Shown here: piece after piece, positions 4,884 through 8,344 of the stretch
Layout: each line of letters starts with the position of its first letter
How positions within the stretch are numbered: the first letter of the stretch is position 1
Assembly: GCA_900547275.1 (NCBI GenBank)
Contig: URGA01000076.1
Location: 1-8,344 of the forward strand
Direction: 5' to 3'
Source: an uncultured Oscillospiraceae bacterium
GTDB lineage: Bacteria; Bacillota; Clostridia; Oscillospirales; Acutalibacteraceae
Length of the DNA: 8,344 nucleotides
Notes under the pieces: model-generated
The model's database searches: none
Seen by the model: the letters and a program-made list of their open reading frames with translations, nothing else
Told to the model about the DNA's origin: nothing
Position numbers and translations under genes: made by a program

Positions 4884-5507
4884 ATGGCACAGGTTCAGGT
4901 TTATAACCAGGAAGGTAAGAAAACCTCAAAATTGGAACTTGCAGATTCAGTTTTCGCTATTGAGCCAAACGAATCAGCAATGCATCTTGCAGTTGTTAGC
5001 TATCTTGCTAATCAGCGTCAGGGCACACAGTCAACTCTCACTCGTTCAGAGGTAAGCGGCGGCGGTGCAAAGCCCTGGAGACAGAAAGGTACAGGCCGTG
5101 CACGTCAGGGTTCAACGAGAAGCCCTCAGTGGACACACGGCGGCGTAGCTCTCGGCCCGAAGCCGAGAACATACGGCATCAGCATCAATAAGAAAGTAAA
5201 GAGACTTGCTATGAAGTCTGCTCTTTCAACAAAGGTTGCAGCCGAAGAAATGATGGTTGTTAACAAGGTTGAACTTGAAGAGATCAAGACAAAGGCTATG
5301 GCTGATATGCTTACAAAGCTGAAAGCAGGCAAGAAGACACTTATTGTTACTGCTGAGACAGACGAAAAGATTTACAAGAGCGCCCGCAACATTGAAGGCG
5401 TTAAGGTTGTAACAGTCAATACACTTTGCGTGTATGATATCCTCAACTGCGACAGCTTCGTTGTTCTCAAGGACGCTGCTAAGAAAATCGAGGAGGTATA
5501 TGCATAA
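4884..5507 (+). CDS. rplD: Ribosomal protein L4 (uL4)
   Basis: L4 is a 50S protein whose globular domain lies on the subunit surface and whose long loop lines the peptide exit tunnel. The protein has 207 aa, as expected. The tunnel loop is well conserved: GGGAKPWRQKGTGRARQGS at about 59-77, continuing to GGVALGPKPR. In E. coli L4 is the autogenous repressor of the S10 operon, acting on the leader, so it is the first candidate ligand for the rpsJ leader here (inference). AAAGGAG at 4869-4875 lies 8 nt before the ATG. Its stop overlaps the rplW start by one base (TAATG), implying translational coupling. Confidence 0.98.
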   Translation: MAQVQVYNQEGKKTSKLELADSVFAIEPNESAMHLAVVSYLANQRQGTQSTLTRSEVSGGGAKPWRQKGTGRARQGSTRSPQWTHGGVALGPKPRTYGISINKKVKRLAMKSALSTKVAAEEMMVVNKVELEEIKTKAMADMLTKLKAGKKTLIVTAETDEKIYKSARNIEGVKVVTVNTLCVYDILNCDSFVVLKDAAKKIEEVYA

Positions 5508-5803
5508 TGAAATCTGCACAGGACATTATCATTAAGCCGGTTATCACGGAAGAATCCATGACCGGTATCATGATGAAGAAATATACCTTCAAAGTTGCGA
5601 AGGATGCCAACAAGATCGAAATCAAGAAGGCAGTTGAAGAATTATTCCCCGGCGTTAAGGTTGCTAAAGTAAACACTCTTAACGTAAGAGGCCAGAAGCG
5701 CCGCCAGGGTGTAAATGTTGGTTACACTCCCTCATGGAAAAAGGCAGTCGTTACTCTTACCGAGGATTCAAAGGAAATTGAATTCTTCAACGATATGATG
5801 TAA
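5507..5803 (+). CDS. rplW: Ribosomal protein L23 (uL23)
   Basis: L23 lies at the exit of the peptide tunnel and is the docking site for trigger factor and the signal recognition particle. At 98 aa it has typical bacterial length, with the conserved N-terminus DIIIKPVITEES, the core YTFKVAKDANKIEIKKAVEE (26-45) and the extended-loop segment NVRGQKRRQGVNVGY (64-78). AGGAGG at 5491-5496 lies inside the end of rplD, 10 nt before the ATG. The start shares one base with the rplD stop. Unlike the other junctions, a 105-nt structured gap follows before rplB. Confidence 0.98.
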   Translation: MKSAQDIIIKPVITEESMTGIMMKKYTFKVAKDANKIEIKKAVEELFPGVKVAKVNTLNVRGQKRRQGVNVGYTPSWKKAVVTLTEDSKEIEFFNDMM

Positions 5804-5807
5804 TCTC

Positions 5808-5828
5808 CCTATATACATTATATATAGG
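5808..5828 (+). other. AT-rich hairpin after rplW
   Basis: CCTATATA (5808-5815) pairs perfectly with TATATAGG (5821-5828) around a CATTA loop, 4 nt after the rplW stop. No T-run follows. It may be a 3' stabiliser or processing site, or part of the structured rplB leader. Confidence 0.65.
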
Positions 5829-5845
5829 ACGCAAAAACGATAATA

Positions 5846-5908
5846 TTTCGGATGATGAGGTATGAAAGGAGCCATCCTTTCGCAAAGTTATCCGGAAAGG
5901 AGAAAATA
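5846..5908 (+). promoter_or_regulatory. Structured rplB leader with a duplicated Shine-Dalgarno segment
   Basis: GAAAGGA occurs twice, at 5864-5870 and 5895-5901; the second belongs to the real rplB ribosome binding site (GGAAAGGAG, 6 nt before the ATG at 5909). Between them TCCTTTC (5875-5881) can pair perfectly with either copy: with the first it makes a 7-bp hairpin with loop GCCA, and with the second it hides the binding site. An enclosing stem of TTTCGGAT (5846-5853) and ATCCGGAA (5890-5897), with one G-T wobble, frames the first hairpin. An in-frame ATG at 5852 could extend rplB by 19 residues but lacks a ribosome binding site. Confidence 0.55.
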
Positions 5909-6742
5909 ATGGCAATCAAATTTTACAAGCCGACAACGCCTTCAAGACGTAACATGTCGGTTACCGATTATTCTTCTTTGTCAAAGGTTGCGCCTGAAAG
6001 ATCTCTTCTTGAGCCTCTCAACAAGAAATCCGGCCGTAACTCTTACGGAAGAATTACCGTTCGTCATCGCGGCGGCGGAAACAGAAGAAAATACCGTGTT
6101 ATTGACTTCAAGAGAAATAAGTTCGATGTACCCGCTGAGGTAAAGACAATCGAATACGATCCCAACAGAAGCGCCCACATCGCTCTCATTCAGTATGAAG
6201 ACGGCGTAAAGAGCTACATCACAGCTCCTGAAGGTCTTAAAGTAGGCGACACAGTTATCGCCGGCACAGATGTTGATATCGTAACAGGAAACGCTCTTCC
6301 TCTGAAGAACATCCCTGTAGGTACAATGGTTCACAACGTTGAGCTTTATCCCGGAAACGGCGCTCAGCTTGCTCGTTCAGCCGGAAACAGCGCTCAGCTG
6401 ATGGCTCTGGAAGGTCCTTACGCACTGCTTCGTCTGCCTTCAGGCGAACTTCGCAACGTTCCCTGCGGCTGCATGGCAACCGTTGGCGTTGTAGGCAATG
6501 CAGACCATGCCAATGTTAAAATCGGTAAAGCAGGCCGTAAGCGCAACATGGGTATCCGTCCCACAGTTCGCGGTTCTGTAATGAACCCCAATGACCACCC
6601 CCACGGCGGTGGTGAAGGTAAAGCTCCGATCGGTCGTCCCGGTCCCTGCACTCCTTGGGGCAAGCCCGCTCTTGGTTATAAGACAAGAGATAAGAAGAAA
6701 AAGTCTGACAAGATGATCGTTCGCCGTCGTAACGGTAAGTAA
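5909..6742 (+). CDS. rplB: Ribosomal protein L2 (uL2)
   Basis: L2 is among the most conserved ribosomal proteins and is needed for subunit association and peptidyl-transferase assembly. Starting at 5909 gives 277 aa, the family length, beginning [14 protein letters not shown]. Two in-frame ATGs upstream (5852, 5855) would add 19 or 18 non-conserved residues and are rejected. Visible marks are [12 protein letters not shown] (52-63), the signature [12 protein letters not shown] (218-229) and DHPHGGGEG (229-237), whose His230 corresponds to the functionally important E. coli His229. The basic tail ends [10 protein letters not shown]. The ribosome binding site is embedded in a structure that could control access to it. 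Confidence 0.98.
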   Translation: MAIKFYKPTTPSRRNMSVTDYSSLSKVAPERSLLEPLNKKSGRNSYGRITVRHRGGGNRRKYRVIDFKRNKFDVPAEVKTIEYDPNRSAHIALIQYEDGVKSYITAPEGLKVGDTVIAGTDVDIVTGNALPLKNIPVGTMVHNVELYPGNGAQLARSAGNSAQLMALEGPYALLRLPSGELRNVPCGCMATVGVVGNADHANVKIGKAGRKRNMGIRPTVRGSVMNPNDHPHGGGEGKAPIGRPGPCTPWGKPALGYKTRDKKKKSDKMIVRRRNGK

Positions 6743-6761
6743 GAAGAAAGGAGAAGATTAA

Positions 6762-7034
6762 ATGAGTAGAAGTACTAAAAAAGGCCCTTACGTTGAAGAA
6801 AGCCTGTACAAAAAGGTTGCTGCTCTCAACGAAAAAGGCGACAAGCAGGTTATCAAGACCTGGTCAAGAAGTTCAACAATCTTCCCTGAATTCGTAGGTC
6901 ATACCTTTGCTGTTCATGACGGAAGAAAGCATGTTCCGGTATATGTTACAGAGGATATGGTTGGACACAAGCTTGGTGAATTCGCACCAACAAGAACATT
7001 CAGAGGCCACGCAGGCTCCAAGTCATCTAAGTAA
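6762..7034 (+). CDS. rpsS: Ribosomal protein S19 (uS19)
   Basis: S19 binds 16S rRNA in the 30S head, together with S13, near the A site and the intersubunit bridge. The 90-aa length is normal. The family core is intact: [14 protein letters not shown] at the N-terminus, [17 protein letters not shown] (32-48), [19 protein letters not shown] (52-70) and [14 protein letters not shown] (72-85). AAAGGAG at 6747-6753 lies 8 nt before the ATG, and the gap after rplB is 19 nt, so it belongs to the same transcript. Nothing unusual. Confidence 0.98.
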   Translation: MSRSTKKGPYVEESLYKKVAALNEKGDKQVIKTWSRSSTIFPEFVGHTFAVHDGRKHVPVYVTEDMVGHKLGEFAPTRTFRGHAGSKSSK

Positions 7035-7051
7035 TCGGAAGGAGAATAATT

Positions 7052-7390
7052 ATGGAAGCTACAGCAAAAGCAACGTACGTCCGTATCTCTCCCAGAAAGG
7101 TTCAGATCGTACTTGATTTAATCAGAAAACAGCCTGCTGATAAGGCTATGGCTATTCTTCAGTACACGCCCAAGGCAGCTTGTGAGCCGGTTATGAAGGT
7201 TCTCAAATCTGCAATGGCAAACGCTGAGAACAACCACAATATGGACGTATCAAGACTTTATGTAAGCGACTGCAACGTTGGTGCAGGCCCCACACTCAAG
7301 CGCATTCAGGCAAGAGCTCAGGGCAGAGCTTACAGAATCAATAAGAGAACATCACACATTACCATTACCCTTAAGGAAATGGAAGACTAA
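7052..7390 (+). CDS. rplV: Ribosomal protein L22 (uL22)
   Basis: L22 binds all six 23S rRNA domains, and its long beta-hairpin lines the exit tunnel beside L4, at the site where macrolide-resistance changes arise. The protein has 112 aa, as usual. The N-terminal core KATYVRISPRKVQIVLDLIR (6-25) and the hairpin GAGPTLKRIQARAQGRAYRI (76-95) followed by KRTSHITI are present. The hairpin reads RIQARAQ where many bacteria have a Pro (RxRPRA), a mild variation. AAGGAG at 7039-7044 lies 7 nt before the ATG, 17 nt after rpsS. Confidence 0.98.
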   Translation: MEATAKATYVRISPRKVQIVLDLIRKQPADKAMAILQYTPKAACEPVMKVLKSAMANAENNHNMDVSRLYVSDCNVGAGPTLKRIQARAQGRAYRINKRTSHITITLKEMED

Positions 7391-7408
7391 GCGAGGAGGA
7401 AAAGTTAA

Positions 7409-8092
7409 ATGGGACAGAAATGTAATCCTACCGGTCTCAGAATCGGTGTCATCAAAAACTGGGACTCCCGCTGGTATGCTAAGAAGGGTGCCTTCGGCGA
7501 TACACTTGTGGAAGACCACAAGCTTCGTGAGTATCTTCTGAGCACACTTTACAGCGCAGGTGTTCCGAAAGTAGAAATCGAAAGAGATGCTAAGAGAGTT
7601 CGCATCAACATCCACTGCGCAAAGCCCGGTATGGTTATCGGTAAGCAGGGTGCTGAAATCGAAAAGCTCAAGGCTATCTGTGCAAAGAAACTGGGTAAAG
7701 ACCCCAGCGAAGTATTCATCAACATTGTTGAGATCAAGCAGCCCGATCTGAGCGCAACACTCGTTGCACAGAGCGTTGCCGGCCAGCTGGAGAGACGTGT
7801 TTCTTTCCGCCGTGCTGTTAAAGGCGCTATCCGCAACACAATGCGTCTCGGCGCTCGCGGTATTAAGATCCAGGTAAGCGGACGTATCGGCGGTGCAGAA
7901 ATCGCTCGTACAGAAACTTACAAGGAAGGCACAATTCCGCTTCAGACAATTCGTGCTGACATTGATTACGGCTTTGCAGAAGCTAAAACAACCTACGGCC
8001 GTATCGGCGTAAAGGTTTGGATCTATCAGGGCGAGGTTCTTCGTGAATCACGCAATAAGAGAAGGAATCGCAGGGAAGGAGGAAATCAGTAA
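7409..8092 (+). CDS. rpsC: Ribosomal protein S3 (uS3)
   Basis: S3 lies at the mRNA entry channel of the 30S subunit, where it forms part of the ribosomal helicase with S4 and S5. It has 227 aa, within the normal range. The N-terminus [13 protein letters not shown] is typical. A type II KH domain covers about 38-110, with its GxxG loop at Gly78-Gly81 ([14 protein letters not shown]). The C-terminal S3 domain follows ([11 protein letters not shown] 126-136; [11 protein letters not shown] 158-168; [20 protein letters not shown] 182-201), ending in a basic tail. GGAGG at 7395-7399 lies 9 nt before the ATG. Its stop shares one base with the rplP start. Confidence 0.98.
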   Translation: MGQKCNPTGLRIGVIKNWDSRWYAKKGAFGDTLVEDHKLREYLLSTLYSAGVPKVEIERDAKRVRINIHCAKPGMVIGKQGAEIEKLKAICAKKLGKDPSEVFINIVEIKQPDLSATLVAQSVAGQLERRVSFRRAVKGAIRNTMRLGARGIKIQVSGRIGGAEIARTETYKEGTIPLQTIRADIDYGFAEAKTTYGRIGVKVWIYQGEVLRESRNKRRNRREGGNQ

Positions 8093-8344
8093 TGCTCTTA
8101 CCTAAACGAGTTAAACACCGTAAGCAGCACAGAGGTCGTATGACCGGTGTAGCTTCACGCGGTAACAAAGTGACTTACGGCGAGTACGGTCTTATGACAA
8201 CTGAGCCGGCTTGGATCACAGCAGCTCAGATTGAGGCAGCCCGTATCGCAATGACAAGATACACAAAGCGTGGCGGTCAGGTATGGATTAAGATTTTCCC
8301 CGACAAGCCCGTTACAGCAAGACCTGCCGACACCCGTATGGGTA
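8092..8344 (+). CDS. rplP: Ribosomal protein L16 (uL16), 3'-truncated by the window edge
   Basis: L16 organises the tRNA-binding A-site region and binds 5S and 23S rRNA late in 50S assembly. Only the first 84 codons are in the window, out of about 135-145 expected. The visible part is diagnostic: [17 protein letters not shown] (1-17), [20 protein letters not shown] (30-49), [16 protein letters not shown] (58-73) and TRMG (81-84), the start of the L16 RMGxGKG signature. AAGGAGG at 8076-8082 lies in the end of rpsC, 9 nt before the ATG. The one-base overlap with rpsC (TAATG) implies coupling. In other Clostridia rpmC and rpsQ follow. Confidence 0.97.
   Translation, partial: MLLPKRVKHRKQHRGRMTGVASRGNKVTYGEYGLMTTEPAWITAAQIEAARIAMTRYTKRGGQVWIKIFPDKPVTARPADTRMG

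Noticed and set aside
5852..5908. N-terminal extension of L2 by 19 residues
   Set aside because: The upstream ATGs lack a ribosome binding site, the extra residues match no L2, and the ATG at 5909 has GGAAAGGAG at 6 nt and gives the family length.

Overview
The window looks like chromosomal DNA from an anaerobic, endospore-forming Firmicute of the class Clostridia. An Oscillospirales/Ruminococcaceae-type organism is my best guess, judged from protein flavour only. The evidence is a spoIVB-spo0A pair, the hallmark of endospore formers, followed by an S10 ribosomal-protein operon with strong AGGAGG ribosome binding sites. I see no insertion sequence, phage gene, CRISPR array, tRNA or rRNA.

Layout. 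(1) Positions 2-1982 hold the 3' part of spoIVB, then spo0A with its own near-consensus sigma-A promoter and a perfect hairpin terminator. (2) Positions 2000-3315 form a small accessory module: a TetR-type regulator on the minus strand, divergent from a four-helix membrane protein with an internal duplication, then a 62-residue protein made largely of three 11-residue repeats, closed by a terminator. The divergent promoters overlap at their -10 boxes and are flanked by a 12-bp inverted repeat. (3) Positions 3316-3858 are non-coding: an AT-rich inverted repeat, A-tracts, a textbook sigma-A promoter (TTGACA, 17 bp, TATAAT) and a leader of about 336 nt that contains a terminator-like hairpin 84 nt before rpsJ. 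(4) Positions 3859-8344 carry the S10 operon in canonical order: rpsJ, rplC, rplD, rplW, rplB, rpsS, rplV, rpsC and the start of rplP, which runs off the window. rplD/rplW and rpsC/rplP are coupled by 1-nt TAATG overlaps. The rplW-rplB gap is unusually long (105 nt) and can fold so that a copy of the anti-Shine-Dalgarno sequence pairs with either a decoy or the real rplB ribosome binding site.

How it works together. SpoIVB (forespore signalling protease) and Spo0A (master regulator of sporulation) act late and early in the same developmental programme. The S10 operon supplies proteins of both ribosomal subunits. The TetR module most likely controls itself and the adjacent membrane and repeat proteins; its role is unknown. 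The points most worth following up are the S10 leader attenuator, the rplB translational switch and the TetR/membrane/11-mer-repeat module.
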